Source of the DNA: Ignavibacteriaceae bacterium
GTDB taxonomy: Bacteria > Bacteroidota > Ignavibacteria > Ignavibacteriales > Ignavibacteriaceae
Direction of reading: 5' to 3'
NCBI GenBank assembly: GCA_031292465.1
Contig: JARLHB010000468.1
Span: 1 to 6,705, forward strand
Length of the DNA: 6,705 nucleotides
The position numbers were made by a program, and so were the translations under genes. Shown here in pieces: positions 1-5,849 of the stretch. The notes under the pieces were generated by a model that was not told the origin of the DNA, did not search any database, and worked only from the letters and a program-made list of their open reading frames with translations. How positions within the stretch are numbered: position 1 is the first letter of the stretch; every line of letters starts with the position of its first letter.

Positions 1-171
1 GGGGCTTTATACCGGTTATTGCCTATAGATGAACAGAAACGCCTCATTGAAAATATTGTCGGCTCTTTAAAAAATGTACCCAAAAATATTCAGGAAAAAA
101 TGGTGGAACATTTTACAAGGGCGAATAAAGCATACGGTAGAGAAGTTGCAAAAGGACTGGGGCTTTTGTAG
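1..171 (+). CDS. Catalase (monofunctional haem type), C-terminal fragment
   Basis: The reading frame enters from the left edge and ends at the TAG at 169-171, leaving 56 residues. The fragment reads GALYRLLPIDEQKRLIENI, then VGSLKNVPKNIQ, and ends HFTRANKAYGREVAKGLGLL. This matches the conserved C-terminal helical tail of small-subunit haem catalases (KatA type): a YRLM/L element, a helix leading to the N-V/I-xx-xPxxIQ segment, then HFxxAdxxYGxxVAxgLGL at the extreme C-terminus. Known of the family: a cytoplasmic haem enzyme that dismutates hydrogen peroxide to water and oxygen. The haem-binding and catalytic residues (distal His and Asn, proximal Tyr) lie outside the window, so activity cannot be judged. 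A terminator hairpin follows about 55 bases after the stop, so this is the end of its transcript. The ending inside GLGL suggests a small-subunit catalase without the extra C-terminal domain of large catalases. Confidence 0.88.
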   Translation, partial: GALYRLLPIDEQKRLIENIVGSLKNVPKNIQEKMVEHFTRANKAYGREVAKGLGLL

Positions 172-225
172 CAGTGAAATGGCATTTTCAGCGTCAATGG
201 CTTAAAGGCAGTCTGATATTTATTG

Positions 226-264
226 AGTGGGCGGGCAGTTTCCCAGCCCACTATAATTATTTTT
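226..264 (+). terminator. Rho-independent terminator after the catalase gene
   Basis: AGTGGGC at 226-232 pairs perfectly with GCCCACT at 246-252. The stem continues inside with GGG (233-235) pairing CCC (242-244) across a single bulged A. A short T tract follows at 260-264, after a few A/T bases. The T tract lies on the + side, which fits termination of the catalase transcript. The spacer between stem and T tract makes it a moderate rather than ideal terminator. Confidence 0.65.
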
Positions 265-302
265 CTATTCTCGGCTTATAATTGTTATAAAACTTTTACA
301 CC

Positions 303-340
303 TGACTATCAGGAATGAGTATACCTTACCCTAACAGTCA
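303..340 (-). terminator. Hairpin at the stop codon of the membrane-protein gene
   Basis: TGACTATCAGG (303-313) and CCTAACAGTCA (330-340) can form an 11-bp stem in minus-strand RNA, counting two G-U wobbles. In plus-strand RNA the same two positions become A-C mismatches, so the structure is strand-specific and belongs to the minus-strand transcript. The stem begins at the stop codon of the gene that ends at 338. No good U tract follows, so it may stabilise the 3' end rather than terminate on its own. Confidence 0.4.
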
Positions 341-1012
341 ATTATATTCAATAGTCTTATCTTTATACAGCGTATTACCTTTTACAAGCCATGATATACC
401 GAATGCAAATAATGCAACGGATTCTAAAATTAATACGGGGTGTATTTTCCAGACTACGGTGTTTTTTAAAAAAGATGTGTAAATAATAATACAAAGCATA
501 CAGACTACCATAATTATTCCGCAAGCACGGTAAATAATATTTCTATGCCTTTTTTCCCGGCTTATACGCCCGGGGCCGTGTTTGGTAAAGAGAAATATTG
601 AATTGAACGATAATGAAAGAAAAAACAATGCGCTGAAAATCAGATGGACATATCCTGAAATAGTGTCATCTACAAGAAATATTCCTACTTTTACTTCTCT
701 ACCGCAATACATTGAAACAGGGAAGAGCACTATTCCCATTGCGAATATTCCGCTCAGGTTCCCGACAATATTATCAACTTTTTCATAGCCGGTATATGAT
801 ATTAAAAATATGGAAATTCCGAATAATAACCCGATAAAAAAATCCCGCATATTAGTGTAATAATAGTTGCTTAGAGAATCTAAAACAACAAAGCCGTTTT
901 GTATAAACCCGCCGAATACTATTATAATAGGCAAAGCGATTCCCAATACGCCAATAAATCTTCTCATTGATAAATATGAAATAATAAGGCTTTGGTTTTT
1001 AATAGTTGACAT
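338..1012 (-). CDS. Six-helix integral membrane protein, function unknown
   Basis: A 224-residue, strongly hydrophobic protein. I see six likely membrane helices, roughly at residues 19-37, 58-76, 83-101, 122-143, 163-183 and 192-212. A striking conserved-looking patch lies between helices 1 and 2: LSNYYYTNMRDFFIG (47-61), followed by FLISYTGYEK (69-78). Other notable residues are H123 at the start of helix 4 and E198 inside helix 6. The loop between helices 4 and 5 is basic (KHGPGRISREKRHR), which places it in the cytoplasm by the positive-inside rule. The YYxTxxRDxFxG and GY patterns recall small uncharacterised membrane families of the DUF998/Frag1 kind, but I cannot assign a family with confidence and propose no function. 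The start is supported by AAGGA at 1020-1024 (minus sense), seven bases before the ATG. The gene is convergent with the catalase gene and lies downstream of the radical SAM gene, from which a terminator separates it. Confidence 0.8.
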   Translation of the reverse strand: MSTIKNQSLIISYLSMRRFIGVLGIALPIIIVFGGFIQNGFVVLDSLSNYYYTNMRDFFIGLLFGISIFLISYTGYEKVDNIVGNLSGIFAMGIVLFPVSMYCGREVKVGIFLVDDTISGYVHLIFSALFFLSLSFNSIFLFTKHGPGRISREKRHRNIIYRACGIIMVVCMLCIIIYTSFLKNTVVWKIHPVLILESVALFAFGISWLVKGNTLYKDKTIEYN

Positions 1013-1117
1013 ACATAGATCCTTAGTTCAATCTTTCCCATTTAAAAATTATTTACAGTGGCAGAAAATTTGTCTTATCCTGCAAGTACTATAATCCTGT
1101 AAATTCTGGTCCGGTAT

Positions 1118-1162
1118 ATAATTAATAAAGCCGTCCTAAAGATTTTAACCTTAAAACGGCTT
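1118..1162 (-). terminator. Terminator after the radical SAM gene, minus strand
   Basis: AAGCCGT (1128-1134) pairs with ACGGCTT (1156-1162). In minus-strand RNA the stem continues inward for about seven more pairs, three of them G-U wobbles, to a loop of about seven bases. In plus-strand RNA those wobbles become C-A mismatches, so the hairpin is best read as minus-strand. It is followed in minus sense by TTATTAATTATATA, a broken U tract. It starts 27 bases after the stop of the radical SAM gene and separates it from the membrane-protein gene. Confidence 0.6.
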
Positions 1163-1188
1163 AAAAATTACCGGATACAAGCTAAATA

Positions 1189-2403
1189 TTAGTTATGTTG
1201 TCCTGTAAATCCTTTAGGATAACTGCGCACGTTCTGTCCGTACTTTAATTGCTCTTCCATTCTGCATGACCATACAAGTTTGCCGTTCCAAACAGTAATA
1301 TCAGGGCAGCCGTCGCACATATTCTGTCGTCCGTCTTCAAGAAAATCTACCGGCTGTATTATCATAAGCGACTGATAATGCAGTTTGCGGAATATATTAA
1401 ACGGATTCTTTAAGAAATTCTTTGCAGCCTGCCTTAATTTTTTATCAAATATACCAAGCAGCAGCATTGATCTTCCTTTACGTGTTAATTTTGGCTCAGA
1501 ATAAGCAAGGTATCTGTCAAAAAGCATATGATGCCCGGCCTGAATTATTTCCATAGCCTTCGGGCCCATATAACCGTAAATTTTACCTTTAACACCAAGC
1601 CTGCCGCTTAATAACCATTTAAATGAATCCGGCTTTTCGGAACCATTTAAATAGGCGCAACTGTCAAAGTCCGGATATTCTTTCTTTATAAGTTCCCAGG
1701 CTTCTTCGGCTTTAATATCTGTTCTTTCAACGGGCTCTTCGTTATAAACAAGTTCGCCCATATTTATTTTTTGCGGCCCTAAATAAAAATCTACCAGATT
1801 ATTATTTACGGCACGGTAAAGAATAAATACCATTACCTGTACTTTATCGATATTCTTTTCTGCCCATTTAGTCAATTCAGGTATATACTTAATTGTATCT
1901 TCATAAATTGTAGCATTAAAAGAGCAAGAAAGATTGCCTACCTCTGCAAGCATACTTGCAAAGTGGTAGCGGAGTTCGTTAAGGTCAACTTCATTTTTGT
2001 CTTTCCATCCCGGCCTGCCTTGTTTGCTGTCTATATGGAAAGTAAAGCCGTAAACACCCGCTTTTTTTAATTCAATAAGAAGTTCTTTGGTTAAAGCAAG
2101 TCCGTTAGTGTTTAAGATTGGTTTAAGGCCCCTTCTCTTAACCTCTTTTACGATATCAATAACCTGCGGGTGGGTAAGAGGATCGCCCCCCGTAATAGAT
2201 ACGCCGTCACATTTTCTTAAGCTTGTAAAAACATCTAATTCTTGTTTAATAACCTCCATTGACTTGTGGCTGTCCTTCTCATTCTGTCTGTAACAACCAT
2301 CGCAGCTAAGGTTACATTTTGCAGTAGGTTCTAACCATGAAATAGAATTATCGCAAAGATTCCATGGCAGCCTGTAATAATCCAGGTGATTTAATTTTAC
2401 CAT
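1189..2403 (-). CDS. Radical SAM enzyme with C-terminal cysteine motif, substrate unknown
   Basis: A 404-residue protein with the radical SAM signature C30-x3-C34-x2-C37 (AKCNLSCDGCYR), which binds the 4Fe-4S cluster that cleaves S-adenosylmethionine. The GGDP motif at 72-75 (SITGGDPLTHP) is the usual SAM amino-group contact. The TIM-barrel core runs to about residue 220, with LNTNG near 97-101 and FTFHIDSKQGRP near 120-131. The C-terminal part carries CDGCPDITVWNGKLVWSCR (C363, C366, C380). This could ligate a second iron-sulfur cluster, as in SPASM/twitch enzymes, but the spacing does not match a full SPASM pattern that I can recognise. The N-terminus (LPWNLCDNSISWLEPT) and the general plan resemble a group of environmental radical SAM proteins lacking a defined substrate. 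No peptide-precursor, methyltransferase or sugar gene lies beside it to suggest one. The start is supported by GGGAA five bases before the ATG in minus sense. The protein is full length for a core plus a C-terminal extension. Confidence 0.88.
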   Translation of the reverse strand: MVKLNHLDYYRLPWNLCDNSISWLEPTAKCNLSCDGCYRQNEKDSHKSMEVIKQELDVFTSLRKCDGVSITGGDPLTHPQVIDIVKEVKRRGLKPILNTNGLALTKELLIELKKAGVYGFTFHIDSKQGRPGWKDKNEVDLNELRYHFASMLAEVGNLSCSFNATIYEDTIKYIPELTKWAEKNIDKVQVMVFILYRAVNNNLVDFYLGPQKINMGELVYNEEPVERTDIKAEEAWELIKKEYPDFDSCAYLNGSEKPDSFKWLLSGRLGVKGKIYGYMGPKAMEIIQAGHHMLFDRYLAYSEPKLTRKGRSMLLLGIFDKKLRQAAKNFLKNPFNIFRKLHYQSLMIIQPVDFLEDGRQNMCDGCPDITVWNGKLVWSCRMEEQLKYGQNVRSYPKGFTGQHN

Positions 2404-2493
2404 ATTATTCCCACATTATTGTTTTAATATCAGTAATTAAATTTTGCTAAAGAAATAGAAAAATAGTTAAACTCAGAATCAAATTTTTCATGT

Positions 2494-2545
2494 AAAAAAA
2501 CCCGAAGTAGGAATTCAACAGTGTCTTAATTAGCCTGGTTCGGGT
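2494..2545 (-). terminator. Structured hairpin plus seven-T tract ahead of the radical SAM gene
   Basis: ACCCGAA (2500-2506) pairs with TTCGGGT (2539-2545). Inside, after a small internal loop, AGG pairs CCT and AATT pairs AATT, giving a layered hairpin of about 46 bases. In minus sense the stem runs straight into seven T residues (complement of 2494-2500), a classic intrinsic-terminator layout. It lies about 90 bases before the radical SAM start codon, and no gene ends just upstream of it on this strand. It is therefore either an attenuator in the radical SAM leader or the end of a small unannotated RNA. Confidence 0.6.
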
Positions 2546-2606
2546 ACTTTCAGATTATATATATGAAACTAAAAAATTAACCAGATAAAGGTAAAATTTT
2601 CTTTAT

Positions 2607-2615
2607 TCTATAGCA
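2607..2615 (-). promoter_or_regulatory. Possible extended -10 promoter, minus strand
   Basis: In minus sense the sequence reads TGCTATAGA, resembling an extended -10 (TGnTATAAT). No good -35 element is found 17 bases upstream. Transcription from here would start near base 2600 and run through the hairpin at 2494-2545 toward the radical SAM gene. This is weak evidence, and Bacteroidota-type sigma factors may use other consensus sequences. Confidence 0.22.
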
Positions 2616-2633
2616 ATAGATTAATTTGTTCCT

Positions 2634-2662
2634 TTGACACTACGGAATCCCGGATATATTTT
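2634..2662 (+). promoter_or_regulatory. Possible sigma-70-like promoter for the phosphatase-kinase operon
   Basis: A perfect TTGACA -35 hexamer at 2634-2639 is followed after 17 bases by TATTTT (2657-2662), or after 15 bases by TATATT (2655-2660). Transcription from it would begin near 2669, giving the phosphatase mRNA a leader of about 330 bases. A match like this can arise by chance in AT-rich DNA, and a nearer promoter is not excluded. Confidence 0.3.
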
Positions 2663-2928
2663 CCTTTATTCACGGATAAATTTAGTACATATTATGCGGA
2701 AAAATAAGACTGGGGAACCTGATTTGTCTGGACTGAAACAATAAGGGATAATTAAATTAAAAATATTGAAATAATTTTTTGTTTATTATGTACGCAGAAT
2801 ATTTTTATGTATAAATTAAATTATCACAAATAACACAAAGAGTATTTTAAAAAGCGTATTTTTATCAATAATTAGAAGATATAATAAACCTGAGCAAATA
2901 TTTAAATACTTAAAATTTAAGGAATTTA

Positions 2929-2994
2929 ATGAAATTGTTTTTATTTTTACCGGTGTTATGCTTTTACTATTCTAATTTTGTTGTAAATACTTAG
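2929..2994 (+). CDS. Possible 21-residue hydrophobic leader peptide
   Basis: The open frame MKLFLFLPVLCFYYSNFVVNT has a good Shine-Dalgarno site, AAGGA at 2919-2923, five bases before its ATG. Its TAG stop (2992-2994) overlaps the AGAGG ribosome-binding site of the phosphatase gene, which begins at 3002 after seven bases. The peptide has one lysine followed by a hydrophobic stretch, like a truncated signal sequence or a tiny membrane peptide. The spacing suggests translational coupling: ribosomes ending here would be placed at the phosphatase start. I recognise no family. Because the frame is so short, chance is a real alternative. Confidence 0.35.
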   Translation: MKLFLFLPVLCFYYSNFVVNT

Positions 2995-2997
2995 AGG
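2993..2997 (+). promoter_or_regulatory. Ribosome-binding site of the phosphatase gene, overlapping an upstream stop
   Basis: AGAGG lies four bases before the ATG at 3002 and shares bases with the TAG that ends the 21-codon frame. The same arrangement (AGAGG then TAAATG) precedes murA at 5841-5852, which supports it as a genuine site in this genome despite the short spacing. Confidence 0.5.
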
Positions 2998-3001
2998 CTA
3001 A

Positions 3002-3730
3002 ATGCGATATAGATATACTTCATTATCTGAAATCGGTTTAAAGAGATTAGATAATGAAGACTATTACGGGGTATTTAAATTTGAAGAAGGGTTGCTTGTT
3101 ATTGTATGCGACGGGCTCGGAGGCAATAAGGCCGGGGAAGTAGCTTCAAAGCTTACCGTTAATACTATTAAGGAAGTCTTTTCTGAATTAAATAATGTTG
3201 ATTACCTGGAAAGAATTAAGCAGGCTATTTATAGTGCGAATAATACTGTGCTTGAAAAATCTTCTAAGAAACCGGAACTTAGCGGAATGGCAACTACTGT
3301 TGAAGTGCTTTTCCTGAACAATGATACCGCCTATTGGGGGCATATCGGTGATTCAAGAATTTATGGCCTTAAAAATAATAAACTTAAACAAATGACTAAG
3401 GACCACTCACTTGTTCAAAAACTTGTAGATGAGGGTTACTTAACTTTAAGGGAAGCGGAAAACCACACTAATAAGAATATTATTATGCGGGCCCTGGGTG
3501 ATAATCCTTCCATAGAAATAGACTTGAGCAAACAAAGATTAAATCAGAAAGATGATTACAAATTTTTTATTTGTACGGACGGTGTAACGGGAGTTATACC
3601 TGATTCGGAACTTCAGGATTTTTTAAGGCTAAAAGACATAAATGCTATTTCCAATAGTTTGTCCCAGGTTATAATAGAACGGGGAGCTCCGGATAATTAT
3701 ACTTTTGTAATAATAACGAAAACTGAATAA
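3002..3730 (+). CDS. PP2C-family serine/threonine protein phosphatase (PrpC/Stp type)
   Basis: A 242-residue protein, the usual length for a single-domain bacterial PP2C phosphatase. It is cytoplasmic, with no signal peptide or membrane helix. Family motifs appear in order: DNEDYYG (17-23) with metal ligand D20; VCDGLGGNKAGE (35-46) with D37 and G38; SGMATT (94-99); HIGDSRIYG (114-122); DHSLVQ (134-139) then the MRALGD segment (162-167); CTDGVTG (191-197) with D193; and PDNYTFVI (230-237) with D231 and N232. All aspartates expected to bind the two catalytic Mn/Mg ions are therefore present, and the enzyme should be active. Known of the family: removes phosphate from Ser/Thr residues, often from the partner kinase itself. 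Its TAA stop is followed with no gap by the kinase ATG, so the two are surely co-transcribed and probably translationally coupled. By analogy with Stp/PrkC pairs, it should reverse the phosphorylations made by that kinase. Confidence 0.95.
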   Translation: MRYRYTSLSEIGLKRLDNEDYYGVFKFEEGLLVIVCDGLGGNKAGEVASKLTVNTIKEVFSELNNVDYLERIKQAIYSANNTVLEKSSKKPELSGMATTVEVLFLNNDTAYWGHIGDSRIYGLKNNKLKQMTKDHSLVQKLVDEGYLTLREAENHTNKNIIMRALGDNPSIEIDLSKQRLNQKDDYKFFICTDGVTGVIPDSELQDFLRLKDINAISNSLSQVIIERGAPDNYTFVIITKTE

Positions 3731-5659
3731 ATGGTCGGGAAAATAATAGACAATTATAAGATATCTGCAATCCTCGGTGAAGGAGGAATGGGAATTGTCT
3801 ATAAAGCTTTCGATCTCAGGCTTGAAAGATTTGTCGCTTTAAAAATTCTCAACGAAAAATCTCTTACCAATCCCAATTACATAGCCCGGTTTAAAAGGGA
3901 AGCAAAGAACCAGGCTAAATTGACCCATCCCAACATTGTTCCAGTTTATGGATTTACCGAAGATGACGGTACTATAGGCATTGTAATGGAATATGTTGAG
4001 GGTGAAACTCTTGAGCATTTAATAAAGCGCAAAGGGCATCTGGAATTAGCAGAAGCGCTTTCTATATTGAAACAAATACTTTTGGGCATAGGTTACGCGC
4101 ATTCCAAGGGCTTTGTTCACCGGGATATTAAACCTTCAAACATTATTATTAATAATGAAGGCGTGGTGAAGATAATGGATTTTGGAATTTCAAAGTCCGT
4201 TAATGAATCAACAGCAATTACGAAAACCGGGGTTAAAATAGGTACTATACTTTATATGAGCCCGGAACAGGTAAGAGCACAGGAACCAACAGGCCAGAGT
4301 GATATATATTCAATCGGTATTTCTTTTTATGAAATGCTTCTGGGCAAAGCTCCTTTTGATTACGAGAGCGAATATGAAATTATGGAAGCGCACTTAAAGA
4401 AAAATCCTATTAAACTTTCTACACATTTTTCAGATATCCCGGCGGAAGTTGATAACATTATAGGCAGGGCGCTTCAAAAAACACTGGAAAGAAGATATAA
4501 AACCTGTAGTGAATTCCTGGCTGATATAGAGAATCTGCATGACGATATTACGTTACCGCCTGTGCAGAAAAAAAACAAGAAAAAAGAAAAGTCAAAGGCT
4601 AAAACTGTTACAATAGGCCGGGAGAAGCCTGAAAATAAAAGACCGTTAAAATCGAAAATACGGTTTTATTTAACAGCATTTGTTGTAGTCTGCTTATTCG
4701 GAGGGCTATTCTATTTTGTATATTCTACTGTTTCACAGTTTTGGAGGGTATCGGAAGCAGGGAGGGGATTTGGCTCCGAATTAAGACCAGGGGCCGCTGC
4801 CGGTTTCCGGTGGAGGACTATCGCTTCACCCACAGTGAACAGCCTTAATTCGATATTTTTTGTTGATAATTCTACGGGGTATTCCTGCGGTGATAAGGGT
4901 ACAATTGTTAAAACTACAGACGCAGGGGAGTCATGGGTAAATATTGGCGATACTGCCGGAACTAATTTATATGATGTGAAATTTGTTTCTTCAGATAAAG
5001 GATTTATTGTTGGTGAAAGGGGGATAATACTTTCTACTAATGACGGCGGAAAATCGTGGCAGAAGTTTACCTACGATACGGCAATTTCTTTATTTAAAAT
5101 TATCTTTCTGAAGAATAATTATACCGGATTTATTGTCGGCGCGCATGGTACAATTTTAAAAACCAATGACGGCGGCACAAGCTGGATACCTGTTCCTTCA
5201 TCATCGGGACAATTGTTGTATAGCATCTCATTTGCTGATTATAATAACGGCGTGATTTCAGGCTGGAATGGTACAATACTTAAGACTTCCGATCAGGGTA
5301 AAACCTGGACGGAAGAAAAGAAATTAACTGATACATATTTAAGGGATATTTGCTTTGGCAATGATAACATGGGAATTATAGTCGGCGGTTCAGGTGAAAT
5401 TTTAAGGAGTGACAACGGCGGGGAAGAATGGAGTAAAATAAATTCCGACTCTTTCTCCGGCCTGCGTACTGTTTTCTTCTCACATTATGGCACAGGTTTT
5501 ATCCTCGGCAATAAAGGAGAAATATTTATTTCAAATAATTCCGGGAAAAGCTGGGAGTTGAGTAATTCAGGCAGTTTTTCTGCATTAACTTCAATTACTG
5601 AAACTCCATCTAAGAAGATCTACATTTCTGCCGGAAACGGAACTATTATCAGCAACTGA
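3731..5659 (+). CDS. Transmembrane Ser/Thr kinase with external Ycf48/BNR-type beta-propeller
   Basis: A 642-residue single-pass receptor kinase. Residues 9-270 form a complete Hanks-type (PknB-like) kinase domain: glycine loop GEGGMG (16-21), ATP lysine K38, helix-C E57, HRDIKPSN (130-137) with catalytic D132, DFG (150-152), activation-loop Thr residues at 161, 164, 166 and 172, SPEQ (177-180) and D191. Nothing essential is missing. Next come a lysine-rich linker (280-311), one membrane helix (about 313-334), a short spacer, and from W361 to the end repeats of about 41 residues. Six carry an Asp-box-like motif ending in Trp (W402, 443, 485, 526, 567, 608), such as TNDGGKSW. A seventh, partial repeat at the end is probably completed by the FRWRTI strand near 359-364, giving a closed seven-bladed propeller. 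The basic linker fixes the kinase inside and the propeller outside. The propeller replaces the PASTA sensor of PknB/PrkC, so it likely senses a ligand or protein partner outside the membrane; the ligand is unknown. There is no separate Shine-Dalgarno site, and the start abuts the phosphatase stop, implying coupling. Confidence 0.95.
   Translation: MVGKIIDNYKISAILGEGGMGIVYKAFDLRLERFVALKILNEKSLTNPNYIARFKREAKNQAKLTHPNIVPVYGFTEDDGTIGIVMEYVEGETLEHLIKRKGHLELAEALSILKQILLGIGYAHSKGFVHRDIKPSNIIINNEGVVKIMDFGISKSVNESTAITKTGVKIGTILYMSPEQVRAQEPTGQSDIYSIGISFYEMLLGKAPFDYESEYEIMEAHLKKNPIKLSTHFSDIPAEVDNIIGRALQKTLERRYKTCSEFLADIENLHDDITLPPVQKKNKKKEKSKAKTVTIGREKPENKRPLKSKIRFYLTAFVVVCLFGGLFYFVYSTVSQFWRVSEAGRGFGSELRPGAAAGFRWRTIASPTVNSLNSIFFVDNSTGYSCGDKGTIVKTTDAGESWVNIGDTAGTNLYDVKFVSSDKGFIVGERGIILSTNDGGKSWQKFTYDTAISLFKIIFLKNNYTGFIVGAHGTILKTNDGGTSWIPVPSSSGQLLYSISFADYNNGVISGWNGTILKTSDQGKTWTEEKKLTDTYLRDICFGNDNMGIIVGGSGEILRSDNGGEEWSKINSDSFSGLRTVFFSHYGTGFILGNKGEIFISNNSGKSWELSNSGSFSALTSITETPSKKIYISAGNGTIISN
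4811..5659 (+). repeat. Coding repeats: Ycf48/BNR-like propeller blades of the kinase
   Basis: Six full repeat units and one partial unit are encoded here. Each has the plan: hydrophobic strand (such as LYDVKFVSSDKGF), then VGxxGxILxT, then a DxGxxW turn. Trp residues recur every 41 or 42 residues (402, 443, 485, 526, 567, 608). The last unit (about 614-642) ends after GNGTIISN without its Asp-box and Trp, while the first segment supplies an isolated FRWRT strand. This is the expected pattern of a propeller closed by joining N- and C-terminal strands. Known relatives are Ycf48/HCF136 (photosystem II assembly) and BNR/sialidase-type propellers. The DNA repeats are divergent, so they are not recent duplications. 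Confidence 0.8.
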
Positions 5660-5744
5660 TTCAGCCAAATTGATTTTACTTGTCTTAATCTTTAATTTTA
5701 TTTCAATTAAAAGTTACTGCTTTTATAACTTACTGAATTTGTAT

Positions 5745-5809
5745 TTGTAAAGACGGGGCATCAGTCACGGCGAGGTCGCCATGCCTCGACGGATGCCCCG
5801 TCTCTACAA
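5745..5809. repeat. GC-rich imperfect palindrome (REP/MITE-like dispersed repeat)
   Basis: The arms TTGTAAAGACGGGGCATC (5745-5762) and GATGCCCCGTCTCTACAA (5792-5809) pair at 17 of 18 positions, with one A-C mismatch (5750/5804). Within the 29-base loop, CGAGG (5771-5775) pairs CCTCG (5784-5788), and GGCGA/TCGCC (5769-5780) is an alternative. The element is much richer in G+C than the AT-rich surroundings. Palindromes beginning with a GTAGAGACG-like core are commonly dispersed in many copies in some bacterial genomes, so I read this as a REP or short MITE. It lies between the kinase stop and murA. As no U tract follows, it is not a typical terminator, though it might slow transcription or stabilise mRNA ends. 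Confidence 0.7.
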
Positions 5810-5849
5810 CTTTAAAATTTGTATAACTTCAAAAGATACCAGAGGATAA

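Larger units (their letters stand above)
2404..3001. other. Divergent intergenic region between the radical SAM and phosphatase genes
   Basis: These 598 bases are very AT-rich and carry no long open frame on either strand. Going left to right, the region holds a structured minus-strand hairpin with an A/T tract (2494-2545), a possible minus-strand extended -10 (2607-2615), a possible plus-strand promoter (2634-2662), and a low-complexity A/T stretch (about 2741-2925). It ends with a 21-codon reading frame just before the phosphatase gene (2929-2994). A small tandem-like motif (ACAAATAACACAAAG) is near 2826-2840. I see no tRNA and no riboswitch that I recognise. Confidence 0.7.

Noticed and set aside
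582..788. Open frame on the + strand, 68 codons
   Set aside because: It lies entirely antisense to the well-supported membrane-protein gene, has no recognisable motif and no ribosome-binding site of note.
867..1094. Open frame on the + strand, 75 codons
   Set aside because: Mostly antisense to the start of the membrane-protein gene and its upstream region, with a low-complexity product and no domain.
2087..2293. Open frame on the + strand, 68 codons
   Set aside because: Antisense to the radical SAM core, including its GGDP motif. A mirror of real codon usage.
2585..2606. Small hairpin ATAAAG/CTTTAT in the intergenic region
   Set aside because: Six A/T-rich pairs around a ten-base loop, expected by chance in this composition.
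2404..3001. tRNA, CRISPR or known riboswitch in the large intergenic region
   Set aside because: No cloverleaf, no regularly spaced repeats and no riboswitch core that I can recognise.
5691..5711. Hairpin TTTAATT/AATTAAA after the kinase gene
   Set aside because: All-A/T stem of seven pairs with no U tract. Too weak to call a terminator in AT-rich DNA.
5811..5827. Promoter-like TATAAC before murA
   Set aside because: No matching -35 element at the right spacing, and the Bacteroidota-type TAnnTTTG motif is only nearly matched.
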